Origin: RPQJ01 sp963707145
GTDB lineage: Bacteria; Pseudomonadota; Gammaproteobacteria; Steroidobacterales; Steroidobacteraceae
Direction: 5' to 3'
Assembly (NCBI GenBank): GCA_963707145.1
Contig: CAVPOQ010000004.1
Span: 62,001 to 126,000 of the forward strand
Length of the DNA stretch: 64,000 nt
Part shown: in pieces, positions 49,266-57,510 of the stretch
Position numbering within the stretch: position 1 is the first letter of the stretch
Layout of the letters: the number at the start of each line of letters is the position of its first letter
Translations under genes and position numbers: made by a program
The notes under the pieces: generated by a model
What the model saw: the letters and a program-made list of their open reading frames with translations, nothing else
What the model was told of the DNA's origin: nothing
Database searches by the model: none

Positions 49266-49880
49266 ATGGCCACCCAGCTCAAGTTCGTCGGCGGTGGCGC
49301 CGGCACCCTCGAGGTCTCCGAGAAGGCCTTCGGGCGCGATTTCAACGAGGCCCTCGTCCACCAGGTGGTCACCGCCTACATGGCGGCCGGCCGCGCCGGC
49401 ACCAAGCGCCAGAAGAGCCGCGCCGAGGTCCGGGGCGGCGGCATCAAGCCCTGGAACCAGAAGGGCGGCGGCCGCGCCCGCGCTGGCAGCATCCGCAGCC
49501 CGATCTGGGTCGGCGGCGGCCGAGCCTTCGCCGCGCGTCCGCGCGACTACTCCCAGAAGGTCAATCGCAAGATGTACCAGGGCGCGATCCGCGCGATGCT
49601 CTCGGAGCTCGCCCGGCTCGAGCGCCTGGTCGTGATCGAGTCGCTCGAGCTCGAGGCGCCTAAGACGCGCCTGCTGGCGGCCCGGCTCAGGGAGCTGAAG
49701 CTCGAGAACGTGCTGATCCTGGTCGAGGCCCACGACGAGAAGCTCGATCTCGCATCGCGCAACCTGTTCGGGGTGTCCGTGCTGCCCGTCGCGGCCATCG
49801 ATCCGCGCAGCCTGCTGAGCCACGACCACGTCCTCGCCACTGTGGGTGCGGTGCGCATGCTCGAGGAGAAGCTGTCATGA
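49266..49880 (+). CDS. rplD: 50S ribosomal protein L4
   Basis: A 204-residue L4 lining the exit tunnel and, in E. coli, the repressor of the S10 operon. The tunnel loop KQKSRAEVRGGGIKPWNQKG is recognisable. It overlaps rplW by 4 bases. Confidence 0.96.
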   Translation: MATQLKFVGGGAGTLEVSEKAFGRDFNEALVHQVVTAYMAAGRAGTKRQKSRAEVRGGGIKPWNQKGGGRARAGSIRSPIWVGGGRAFAARPRDYSQKVNRKMYQGAIRAMLSELARLERLVVIESLELEAPKTRLLAARLRELKLENVLILVEAHDEKLDLASRNLFGVSVLPVAAIDPRSLLSHDHVLATVGAVRMLEEKLS

Positions 49881-50179
49881 GCAGCCAGGAAAGACTGATG
49901 ACGGTGCTGGTCGCGCCGCACGTCTCTGAGAAGAGTGCCCGCGTTGCCGAGCGCGACAACCAGGTCGTGTTCCGCGTGCGTCGTGACGCCTCGAAGCCCG
50001 AGATCAAGGCGGCCGTCGAGCTGATGTTCGAGGTCAAGGTCGACGCCGTGCGCGTTGTGAACGTCGCCGGCAAGGCCAAGCGCTTTGGCGGGCGTCCCGG
50101 CCGCCGCTCGGACTTCAAGAAAGCCTACGTCAGCCTCGCTGCGGGCCAGTCCATCGACTTCGCCGGCGTCGAGAAGTGA
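49877..50179 (+). CDS. rplW: 50S ribosomal protein L23
   Basis: A 100-residue L23 at the tunnel exit, the docking site for trigger factor and SRP. VLVAPHVSEKSARVAERDNQ and the extended loop GKAKRFGGRPGRRSDFKKAY are present. ATG overlaps the rplD stop. Confidence 0.96.
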   Translation: MSSQERLMTVLVAPHVSEKSARVAERDNQVVFRVRRDASKPEIKAAVELMFEVKVDAVRVVNVAGKAKRFGGRPGRRSDFKKAYVSLAAGQSIDFAGVEK

Positions 50180-50209
50180 CGCTGCGGACCAACTGACGGG
50201 ATACCTGCG

Positions 50210-51034
50210 ATGGCTCTCATCAAGACCAAACCCACCTCGCCCGGCCGGCGCTTCGTCGTCAAGCCAGATCGCTCGCACCTGCACAAGGGCGCGCCGGTCG
50301 CCGCGCTGACCGCCAGCCAGAAGCGCACCGGCGCCCGCAACAACATGGGCCGGATCACCACCCGCCACAAGGGCGGCGGCCACCGCCAGCGCTATCGCGT
50401 GGTGGACTTCGTGCGCGCCAAGGACGGTGTCCCCGGCAAAGTCGAGCGGCTCGAATACGATCCGAACCGCAGCGCGCACCTGGCGCTGGTGCTCTACGCC
50501 GACGGCGAGCGCCGCTACATCCTGGCGCCGAAGGGCGTCGTCGCGGGCGACGTGATCCAGACCGGCGCCGAGGCCCCGATCAAGCCGGGCAACGCGCTGC
50601 CGCTGCGCAACATCCCGATCGGCAGCCAGGTCCACAACGTCGAGCTGAAGCCCGGCCGCGGCGGCCAGCTGGCTCGCAGCGCCGGCGCCTCGGTGCAGCT
50701 CGTCGCGCGCGAAGGCCTCTACGCGACCATTCGCCTGCGCTCCACGGAGATGCGCAAGGTTCACGTCGACTGCCGCGCCACGATCGGCGAGGTGGGCAAC
50801 GAGGACCACAACCTGATCGTCTACGGCAAGGCCGGCGCGATGCGCTGGCGCGGCATCCGCCCGACCGTGCGCGGCGTCGTGATGAATCCCGTCGATCACC
50901 CGCACGGCGGCGGCGAGGGCAAGTCCGGCCAGGGCAACCCGCACCCGGTGTCCCCGTGGGGCTGGAAGACCAAGGGCAAGAAGACCCGCACCAACAAGCG
51001 CACGACCGGGCTGATCGTCCGGCGCCGCAACTGA
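50210..51034 (+). CDS. rplB: 50S ribosomal protein L2
   Basis: A 274-residue L2, needed for subunit joining and peptidyl transfer. The C-terminal signature VMNPVDHPHGGGEGKSGQG, containing the critical His, is intact. Confidence 0.98.
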   Translation: MALIKTKPTSPGRRFVVKPDRSHLHKGAPVAALTASQKRTGARNNMGRITTRHKGGGHRQRYRVVDFVRAKDGVPGKVERLEYDPNRSAHLALVLYADGERRYILAPKGVVAGDVIQTGAEAPIKPGNALPLRNIPIGSQVHNVELKPGRGGQLARSAGASVQLVAREGLYATIRLRSTEMRKVHVDCRATIGEVGNEDHNLIVYGKAGAMRWRGIRPTVRGVVMNPVDHPHGGGEGKSGQGNPHPVSPWGWKTKGKKTRTNKRTTGLIVRRRN

Positions 51035-51053
51035 ACCTGAAGAGGAGCTTCCC

Positions 51054-51329
51054 GTGCCCCGTTCAGTCAAGAAAGGCCCGTTCGTCGACCTGCACCTCGC
51101 CAAGAAGGTGCAGGTGGCGGCCGACAAGAACGACCGCCGGCCCATCAAGACCTGGTCGCGCCGTTCGATGATCCTGCCCGACATGGTGGGTCTGACGATT
51201 GCCGTGCACAACGGCAGGCAGCACATCCCCGTGCTGGTGTCCGAGAACATGGTCGGCCACAAGCTCGGCGAGTTCGCTCCGACGCGCACCTTCAAGGGGC
51301 ACTCGGGCGACAAGAAGTCCGGAGCCTGA
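51054..51329 (+). CDS. rpsS: 30S ribosomal protein S19
   Basis: A 91-residue S19 of the 30S head, with SVKKGPFVDLHLAKKV and KLGEFAPTRTFKGHSG. GTG start preceded by GAGGAG. Confidence 0.97.
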   Translation: MPRSVKKGPFVDLHLAKKVQVAADKNDRRPIKTWSRRSMILPDMVGLTIAVHNGRQHIPVLVSENMVGHKLGEFAPTRTFKGHSGDKKSGA

Positions 51330-51332
51330 GCC

Positions 51333-51674
51333 ATGGAAGTCGCTGCCAAGCTCAAATACGCGCGCATCTCGCCGCAGAAGTGCCGCCTCGTAGCGGACAT
51401 GGTGCGGGGCCGGCCCGTGGGCCAGGCGCTCGCGACGCTGCGCTTCACGCCGAAGAAGGGCGCGCGCCTCGTGCTGAAGGTGCTCGAGTCCGCGATTGCG
51501 AACGCCGAGAACAACCACAACGCGGACATCGACGTGCTGAAGGTCGCGCGCATCGAGGTGAGCGAGGCGCCGAGTTTCAAGCGCTTCCACGCGCGCGCCA
51601 AGGGCCGCGGCAACCGCATCGTCAAGCGCAACAGCCACATCACCATCCTCGTCGGCGACGGCCGCAAGGACTGA
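51333..51674 (+). CDS. rplV: 50S ribosomal protein L22
   Basis: A 113-residue L22 with the tunnel beta-hairpin (APSFKRFHARAKGRGNRIVK) and the ending HITILVGDG. Three bases after rpsS. Confidence 0.97.
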   Translation: MEVAAKLKYARISPQKCRLVADMVRGRPVGQALATLRFTPKKGARLVLKVLESAIANAENNHNADIDVLKVARIEVSEAPSFKRFHARAKGRGNRIVKRNSHITILVGDGRKD

Positions 51675-51688
51675 GGAGAGCACGCTCC

Positions 51689-52393
51689 ATGGGTCAGAAG
51701 GTCAATCCGGTCGGCATCCGCCTCGGCATCACCCGTGACTGGACGTCGCGGTGGTACGCGAATTCGCGCATGTACCCCGGCTACATCCTGCAGGACTGGC
51801 AGGTGCGCGAATTCCTGAAGAAGAAGCTGTCGGAGGCCTCCGTCAGCCGCATTCACATCGAGCGCGCCGCCCGCCGGGCGAACATCACGATCAACACCGC
51901 ACGCCCCGGAGTGGTGATCGGCAAGAAGGGCGAGGACATCGAGCGCCTGCGCCTCGAGGTCGCGAAGCTGATGGGCATGGGCGTCGGCGACGTCCGGCTC
52001 AACATCGCCGAGATCAGGAAGCCCGAGGTCGACGCGCAGCTCGTCGCCGAGGGCATCGCCCAGCAGATCGAGCGACGTGTCATGTTCCGCCGCGCCATGA
52101 AGCGCGCGGTGATGAACACGATGCGCAGCGGCGCGCTGGGTGTGAAGGTGCGCGTGTCGGGGCGCCTGAACGGCTCCGAGATCGCCCGCACCGAGTGGTC
52201 GCGCGAGGGCCGCATCCCGCTGCACACGTTCCGCGCGGAGATCGACTACGGGACCGCTGAAGCGCGCACCACCTACGGCGCGATCGGCGTGAAGGTCTGG
52301 ATCTTCAAGGGCGAGGTGTTCGACCAGCCGGAGCCGGTGGCGCCTGTCGAGGTCGTCGAGGCCGCGGCGCCGGCGCCGGAGCAGACGGCCTGA
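51689..52393 (+). CDS. rpsC: 30S ribosomal protein S3
   Basis: A 234-residue S3 at the mRNA entry. The start MGQKVNPVGIRLGITRDW is diagnostic; the KH domain has GVVIGKKGEDIERLR. The last 20 residues are an Ala/Pro/Val-rich tail. GGAGAG before the ATG fixes the start. Confidence 0.97.
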   Translation: MGQKVNPVGIRLGITRDWTSRWYANSRMYPGYILQDWQVREFLKKKLSEASVSRIHIERAARRANITINTARPGVVIGKKGEDIERLRLEVAKLMGMGVGDVRLNIAEIRKPEVDAQLVAEGIAQQIERRVMFRRAMKRAVMNTMRSGALGVKVRVSGRLNGSEIARTEWSREGRIPLHTFRAEIDYGTAEARTTYGAIGVKVWIFKGEVFDQPEPVAPVEVVEAAAPAPEQTA

Positions 52394-52428
52394 GGCCGTC
52401 GCGCTGAGCGACCGACGGAGACATCGCC

Positions 52429-52842
52429 ATGATGCAACCCAAGCGAACCAAGTTCCGCAAGCAGTTCAAGGGCCGCAACGCCGGTCTCGCGCAGCGCGGC
52501 AGCACCGTCGCGTTCGGCGAGTACGGCCTGAAGGCCGTCAGCCGTGCGCGCATGACGGCGCGCGAGATCGAGGCGGCGCGCCGCGCGATGACGCGCTACG
52601 TGAAGCGCGGCGGCCAGGTCTGGATCCGGGTCTTCCCGGACGTGCCGATCACCAAGAAGCCCCTTGAGGTCCGCATGGGCTCCGGCAAGGGCAACGTCGA
52701 GTACTACGTCGCGCGCGTGCAGCCCGGCAAGGTGCTCTTCGAGATGGAAGGCGTCACCGAGGACATCGCGCGCGAGGCCTTCCGGCTCGCGGCGTCCAAG
52801 CTCTCGGTCGACACGTTGTTCGTCAAGCGGCAGGTCCGGTGA
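52429..52842 (+). CDS. rplP: 50S ribosomal protein L16
   Basis: A 137-residue L16 near the A site. PKRTKFRKQFKGRNAG and VWIRVFPDVPITKKPLEVRM are conserved. A second ATG directly follows the first. Confidence 0.97.
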   Translation: MMQPKRTKFRKQFKGRNAGLAQRGSTVAFGEYGLKAVSRARMTAREIEAARRAMTRYVKRGGQVWIRVFPDVPITKKPLEVRMGSGKGNVEYYVARVQPGKVLFEMEGVTEDIAREAFRLAASKLSVDTLFVKRQVR

Positions 52843-53054
52843 TGAAGTCGAAGGATCTCAGGCAGAAGAGCGCCGGCGAGCTGAAGGAGGAACTCCTCAA
52901 GCTGCGTCGGGAGCAGTTCAACCTGCGCATGGCGCAGGCGACCGGTCAGGCGGCCAAGCCCGACCAGGCCGGCAAGGTGCGGCGCAACATCGCACGCGTG
53001 AAGACCGTGCTCGGCGAGCAGTCGCGGGCCGCGGCGCAGAGGAGTGCCAAGTGA
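52842..53054 (+). CDS. rpmC: 50S ribosomal protein L29
   Basis: A 70-residue two-helix protein at the tunnel exit (KSKDLRQKSAGELKEELLKL, REQFNLRMAQATGQ). The ATG shares its A with the rplP stop. The C terminus is a few residues longer than in E. coli. Confidence 0.95.
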   Translation: MKSKDLRQKSAGELKEELLKLRREQFNLRMAQATGQAAKPDQAGKVRRNIARVKTVLGEQSRAAAQRSAK

Positions 53055-53341
53055 TGAACGAGCAGGCCGTGGCCAAGGCGACCGAGGCGGGCGCGCAGCG
53101 CACGCTCACCGGGCGCGTCGTCAGCAGCAAGATGCAGAAGACCATCACGGTCGCCGTCGAGCGGCTCGTGAAGCACGAGAAGTACGGCAAGTACGTGCGC
53201 CGGACCACCAAGCTGCTCGCCCACGACGAGCACGGCGAGGGCCGCGAGGGCGACCTCGTGGACATCGCCGAGTGCCGCCGCCTGTCGGCCCGCAAGGCAT
53301 GGCGCCTGGTGCGCGTCGTCAAGCGCGCCGACCAGTCCTGA
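53054..53341 (+). CDS. rpsQ: 30S ribosomal protein S17
   Basis: A 95-residue S17 with GRVVSSKMQKTITVAVERLV and DLVDIAECRRLSARKAWRLV. The ATG shares a base with the rpmC stop; the N terminus is about 10 residues longer than E. coli S17. Last gene of the S10 operon. Confidence 0.95.
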   Translation: MNEQAVAKATEAGAQRTLTGRVVSSKMQKTITVAVERLVKHEKYGKYVRRTTKLLAHDEHGEGREGDLVDIAECRRLSARKAWRLVRVVKRADQS

Positions 53342-53366
53342 GCGCGCGAGCCCAAGGAGCCCGACC

Positions 53367-53735
53367 ATGATTCAGATGCGGACGATGCTGCAGGCCGCCG
53401 ACAACAGCGGCGCCAAGAGCCTCATGTGCATCAAGGTGCTCGGCGGCTCGAAGCGCCGCTACGCGACCGTGGGTGACGTGATCAAGGTGAGCGTCAAGGA
53501 CGCGATCCCGCGCGGCAAGGTGAAGAAGGGCGAGGTGTACGACGCGGTGGTCGTGCGCACGGCCCACGGCGTGCGCCGTGCGGACGGGTCCCTGATCCGC
53601 TTCGACGGCAACGCCGCCGTGCTGCTCACCAACAAGCTCGAGCCGATCGGCACGCGCATCTTCGGACCGGTCACTCGCGAGCTGCGCACGGCGCAGTTCA
53701 TGAAGATCATCTCGCTGGCCCCGGAAGTGCTCTGA
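53367..53735 (+). CDS. rplN: 50S ribosomal protein L14
   Basis: A 122-residue L14 at the intersubunit face; MIQMRTMLQAADNSGAKSLM and ELRTAQFMKIISLAPEVL are diagnostic. First gene of the spc group. Confidence 0.97.
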   Translation: MIQMRTMLQAADNSGAKSLMCIKVLGGSKRRYATVGDVIKVSVKDAIPRGKVKKGEVYDAVVVRTAHGVRRADGSLIRFDGNAAVLLTNKLEPIGTRIFGPVTRELRTAQFMKIISLAPEVL

Positions 53736-53767
53736 GCGACGGTTCCGGGAAGATCGAGGAAACAGTC

Positions 53768-54085
53768 ATGAACAAGATCCGCAAGGGCGACGAGGTGGTC
53801 GTCATCGCCGGCCGCGAGAAGGGCCGTCGCGGCACCGTCATCAAGGTGCTGGAGAACGACCGCGTGCTCGTCGAGAACGTGAACATGGTCAAGCGCCATA
53901 CGCGCCCGAACCCGCAGCGCGGGACCCAGGGTGGCATCGTCGAGCAGGAGGCTTCGCTGCACCGCTCGAACGTGATGCTCTGGAACCCCATCGCCAAGCA
54001 GGGCGACCGCGTGGGCCTGCGCACGCTCGCCGACGGGCGGCGCGTGCGCTTCTTCAAGTCGAACGACGAAGTCGTGGACGCCTGA
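53768..54085 (+). CDS. rplX: 50S ribosomal protein L24
   Basis: A 105-residue L24 with the KOW motif (GDEVVVIAGREKGRRGTVIK); initiates 50S assembly. Confidence 0.97.
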   Translation: MNKIRKGDEVVVIAGREKGRRGTVIKVLENDRVLVENVNMVKRHTRPNPQRGTQGGIVEQEASLHRSNVMLWNPIAKQGDRVGLRTLADGRRVRFFKSNDEVVDA

Positions 54086-54104
54086 ACCGGCGAGGATGAC
54101 CCAG

Positions 54105-54644
54105 ATGGCAAGGCTCCAGCAGACCTACCGGGACAAGATCGTTCCCGAGCTCATGAAGACGCTCGGGCTCGAGAACACCATGCAGGTCCCGAAGATCACC
54201 CGAATCACCGTCAACATGGGCGTGGGCGAGGCGGTCGCCGACAAGAAGGCCATGGACGGTGCCGTGGGCGACCTCACCGCGATCACGGGCCAGAAGCCCC
54301 TGGTGACGAAGTCACGCCAGTCGATCGCGTCGTTCAAGCTGCGCGCCGGCGTGCCCGTGGGCGCCAAGGTGACGCTGCGGGGCGCGCGCATGTACGAGTT
54401 CCTCGATCGCCTGATCAGCGTGGCGATGCCGCGCATCCGCGACTTCCGCGGCGTGTCGGCGCGCTCCTTCGACGGCCGCGGCAACTACAGCTTCGGCGTG
54501 AAGGAGCAGATCATCTTCCCGGAGATCGCCTACGACAAGATCGACGCGATCCGCGGGATGGACATCACCATCACGACGACGGCGCGCGACGACCGCGAGG
54601 GTCGCGCGCTGCTCGAATCCTTCAACTTCCCGTTCCGCAAGTAA
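54105..54644 (+). CDS. rplE: 50S ribosomal protein L5
   Basis: A 179-residue L5 that binds 5S rRNA, the same length as in E. coli. TRITVNMGVGEAVADKK and SFDGRGNYSFGVKEQ are present. Of two in-frame ATGs, 54105 is chosen because the GAGG at 54092-54095 lies 9 bases before it and abuts the first ATG (54096). Confidence 0.95.
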   Translation: MARLQQTYRDKIVPELMKTLGLENTMQVPKITRITVNMGVGEAVADKKAMDGAVGDLTAITGQKPLVTKSRQSIASFKLRAGVPVGAKVTLRGARMYEFLDRLISVAMPRIRDFRGVSARSFDGRGNYSFGVKEQIIFPEIAYDKIDAIRGMDITITTTARDDREGRALLESFNFPFRK

Positions 54645-54654
54645 GGTCCGGCAA

Positions 54655-54960
54655 ATGGCGAAGACCAGCATGATCGAGCGCGAGAAGCGCCGCGCGAAGC
54701 TCGTGAAGCGCTACGCGACGAAGCGAGCCGCGCTCAAGGAGACCATCCGCAGCCCGAAGTCCACGGACGCGGAGCGGGAGGAGGCCGGGCAGAAGCTGCA
54801 GGCCCTGCCGCGCGACACGTCGGCCTCGCGAATCCGCAATCGCTGCGCCATCACCGGCCGGCCGCGCGGCGTGTACCGCAAATTCGGGCTCGCCCGCACC
54901 AAGCTGCGCGAGGCGACGATGCGTGGCGACGTCCCCGGCCTGCGCAAGGCCAGCTGGTAA
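54655..54960 (+). CDS. rpsN: 30S ribosomal protein S14
   Basis: A 101-residue S14 of the zinc-free type (no CxxC pairs), as in most proteobacteria; the conserved end is RNRCAITGRPRGVYRKFGLA. Confidence 0.97.
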   Translation: MAKTSMIEREKRRAKLVKRYATKRAALKETIRSPKSTDAEREEAGQKLQALPRDTSASRIRNRCAITGRPRGVYRKFGLARTKLREATMRGDVPGLRKASW

Positions 54961-54981
54961 GGCCGCGTAACGGAGCAAGAC

Positions 54982-55377
54982 ATGAGCATGACGGATCCCA
55001 TCGCGGACTTCCTCACCCGCATCCGCAACGGCCAGCGCTCGGGCAAGACCGAGGTCAGCATGCCGGGCTCGCGGATCAAGCTGGCGCTCGCCAAGGTGCT
55101 GAAGGACGAGGGCTATATCGATGACTTCGGCGTCGCGAACGACGGCGCCAAGGCGACGCTCACGCTGCGTCTGAAGTACTACCATGGCCGCCCGGTCATC
55201 GACCGCCTCGAGCGCGTCAGCCGCCCGGGTCTGCGCGTCTACCGCGCGAAGGACGAGCTGCCGCGCGTGCTCGGCGGCATGGGCGTGGCGATCATTTCCA
55301 CCTCGCGCGGCGTGATGACCGACCGCGAGGCGCGCGCCGGGGGACACGGCGGCGAAGTCCTCTGCATCGTGTCGTAA
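54982..55377 (+). CDS. rpsH: 30S ribosomal protein S8
   Basis: A 131-residue S8 that folds the central domain of 16S rRNA; in E. coli it represses the spc operon. MSMTDPIADFLTRIRNGQ and the C-terminal ISTSRGVMTDREARAGGHGG are present. Confidence 0.97.
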   Translation: MSMTDPIADFLTRIRNGQRSGKTEVSMPGSRIKLALAKVLKDEGYIDDFGVANDGAKATLTLRLKYYHGRPVIDRLERVSRPGLRVYRAKDELPRVLGGMGVAIISTSRGVMTDREARAGGHGGEVLCIVS

Positions 55378-55404
55378 GGCACGGGCGAGAAGCAGGTTAA
55401 GACC

Positions 55405-55938
55405 ATGTCACGAGTCGCAAAGAACCCGGTCGCGCTCCCCAAGGGCGTCACCGCCAACGTCGACGGCGCGGCCGTCACGGTCAAGGGCGCCAAGGGCGCG
55501 CTCTCGCTGCCCGTCCGCCCCGGACTGTCCGTGGTCCAGGAAGGCGAGCAGCTGCGCGTCGAGGTGGCGGAGCGCAGTCGCGAGTCGCTGATGCATGCGG
55601 GCTCGCTGCGCGCGCACATCGCGAACCTGGTGCGCGGCGTGTCGCTGGGCTACGAGAAGAAGCTCGAGCTGGTGGGCGTCGGCTACCGCGCGCAGGCGCA
55701 GGGTCGCAACCTCAACCTCACGCTCGGCTTCTCGCACCCGGTGGTGTACGCCGCACCCGACGGCGTGACGATCGAGACGCCCACGCAGACCGAGATCCTG
55801 GTGAAGGGCGCCGACAAGCAGCAGGTGGGCCAGGTGGCGGCGGAGATCCGCGCCTACCGTGCCCCGGAGCCCTACAAGGGCAAGGGTGTTCGTTACTCCG
55901 GTGAGCGCATCGAGCTCAAGGAAACGAAGAAGAAGTAA
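55405..55938 (+). CDS. rplF: 50S ribosomal protein L6
   Basis: A 177-residue L6 with two repeated domains; the signature PEPYKGKGVRYSGERI is near the C terminus. Confidence 0.97.
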   Translation: MSRVAKNPVALPKGVTANVDGAAVTVKGAKGALSLPVRPGLSVVQEGEQLRVEVAERSRESLMHAGSLRAHIANLVRGVSLGYEKKLELVGVGYRAQAQGRNLNLTLGFSHPVVYAAPDGVTIETPTQTEILVKGADKQQVGQVAAEIRAYRAPEPYKGKGVRYSGERIELKETKKK

Positions 55939-55947
55939 GGGTGCCGC

Positions 55948-56298
55948 ATGGAAAAGAAGGTCAGCCGCCAGAAGCGCGCCCGCCGGGGCCGCGCCAAGAT
56001 CCGCGAACTGAAGGTGCTGCGCCTGAGCGTGCACCGGACGCCGCAGCACATCTACGCGCAGGTGTTCGACGACGCCTCGCACGTGGTGGCGGCCGCTTCC
56101 ACGCTGCAGAAGGACGTCGCGGAGGGCCTCAAGGCCACCGGCAATGTCGAGGCCGCGAAGGCGGTGGGCAGGGCGATCGCGGAGCGGGCGAAGGCCAAGG
56201 GCGTGACCCGCGTGGCCTTCGACCGGTCCGGTTTCAAGTACCACGGCCGCGTCAAGGCGCTGGCCGACGCGGCCCGCGAACACGGCCTCGAGTTCTGA
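55948..56298 (+). CDS. rplR: 50S ribosomal protein L18
   Basis: A 116-residue 5S rRNA-binding protein, with RLSVHRTPQHIYAQVFDD and the ending FDRSGFKYHGRVKALADAAR. Confidence 0.97.
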   Translation: MEKKVSRQKRARRGRAKIRELKVLRLSVHRTPQHIYAQVFDDASHVVAAASTLQKDVAEGLKATGNVEAAKAVGRAIAERAKAKGVTRVAFDRSGFKYHGRVKALADAAREHGLEF

Positions 56299-56330
56299 GC
56301 GCGCCGTACGGGCGAATCTGAGGAGCAGCA

Positions 56331-56837
56331 ATGGCGAGAGTCGAGAGAGCCCCGGCCGGCGACGAGTTCATCGAGAAGCTCGTGGCGGTCAACCGCGTGG
56401 CGAAGGTCGTCAAGGGCGGCCGTCAGTTCGGTTTCACCGCGCTCACCGTGGTGGGCGACGGCAACGGCCGCGTCGGCTTCGGCTACGGCAAGGCCCGCGA
56501 GGTCCCGGTCGCGATCCAGAAGGCGATGCAGCAGGCGCGCAAGAACCTCGTGAACGTGAGCCTGCGCAGCGCCACCCTGCACTACGCCGTGACCGGCAGG
56601 CACGGCACGTCGCGCGTCTACATGCAGCCGGCCTCGGACGGCACGGGCGTGATCGCCGGCGGCAGCATGCGCGCGGTCTTCGAGTGCGCGGGCGTGCGCA
56701 ACGTGCTCGCCAAGAGCTACGGCTCGCGCAACCCGATCAACGTCGTGCGTGCGACGATGGACGCGCTGACGCGCATTCCGCCGCCCGAGCAGATTGCGGC
56801 CAAGCGCGGCAAGACGGTCGCCGAGATCGCGGGTTGA
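56331..56837 (+). CDS. rpsE: 30S ribosomal protein S5
   Basis: A 168-residue S5 with the N-terminal RNA-binding domain (VNRVAKVVKGGRQFGFTALT, VVGDGNGRVGFGYGKA), a fidelity determinant at the mRNA entry. GAGGAG ribosome site. Confidence 0.97.
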   Translation: MARVERAPAGDEFIEKLVAVNRVAKVVKGGRQFGFTALTVVGDGNGRVGFGYGKAREVPVAIQKAMQQARKNLVNVSLRSATLHYAVTGRHGTSRVYMQPASDGTGVIAGGSMRAVFECAGVRNVLAKSYGSRNPINVVRATMDALTRIPPPEQIAAKRGKTVAEIAG

Positions 56838-56842
56838 CGACC

Positions 56843-57043
56843 ATGGCGAACAACAACGTCGATACCAGGAACGTCCGGGTCACGCTGGTGAAGAGCGTGT
56901 TCGGGCAGCTGCACCGCCACCGCGCCACCGCGCGCGGCCTCGGCCTGCGGCGACTGCATCAGACCGTGGTCGTGGCGGACACGCCCGAGACCCGCGGCAT
57001 GATCAACGCCTCGCGGCACCTGTTCCGCGTGGAAGAGGTCTGA
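56843..57043 (+). CDS. rpmD: 50S ribosomal protein L30
   Basis: A 66-residue L30. The core VRVTLVKSVFGQLHRHRATA and GLGLRRLHQTV is recognisable. ATG at 56843, 5 bases after rpsE. Confidence 0.95.
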   Translation: MANNNVDTRNVRVTLVKSVFGQLHRHRATARGLGLRRLHQTVVVADTPETRGMINASRHLFRVEEV

Positions 57044-57050
57044 AGACATC

Positions 57051-57488
57051 ATGAAGCTCAACAGCATTTCCCCGGCCCCGGGCGCCAAGAAGGCCCGGCT
57101 GCGCGTCGGCCGCGGCGCGTCCGCCGGCCAGGGCAAGACCTGCGGCCGCGGCGTCAAGGGCCAGCGGGCGCGCAAGGGCGGTTACCACAAGGTCGGCTTC
57201 GAAGGCGGCCAGATGCCGCTGCAGCGGCGCCTGCCGAAATTCGGCTTCCGCTCGGCGATCGCCCCGCGCGTGGCCGAGGTGCGGCTCAACGAGCTCGCGC
57301 TCGTCGCGGGCGGGGTCATCGACCTCGACGCGCTCAAGAAGGCGGGCGTCGTGCCCGCGGGCTCGCTGCGTGCCAAGGTGGTGCTGTCCGGCAAGCTTGC
57401 GACCGCAGTCACCGTCAAGGGCGTCGGCGTGACCAAGGGCGCGCGCGCGGCCATCGAGGCCGCGGGCGGCACGGTCGAGGCGGCCTGA
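57051..57488 (+). CDS. rplO: 50S ribosomal protein L15
   Basis: A 145-residue L15 with the Gly/Arg/Lys-rich N terminus (GASAGQGKTCGRGVKGQRAR) that threads into 23S rRNA. Confidence 0.97.
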   Translation: MKLNSISPAPGAKKARLRVGRGASAGQGKTCGRGVKGQRARKGGYHKVGFEGGQMPLQRRLPKFGFRSAIAPRVAEVRLNELALVAGGVIDLDALKKAGVVPAGSLRAKVVLSGKLATAVTVKGVGVTKGARAAIEAAGGTVEAA

Positions 57489-57510
57489 GCGGCGCACCAA
57501 GGCATCCCCC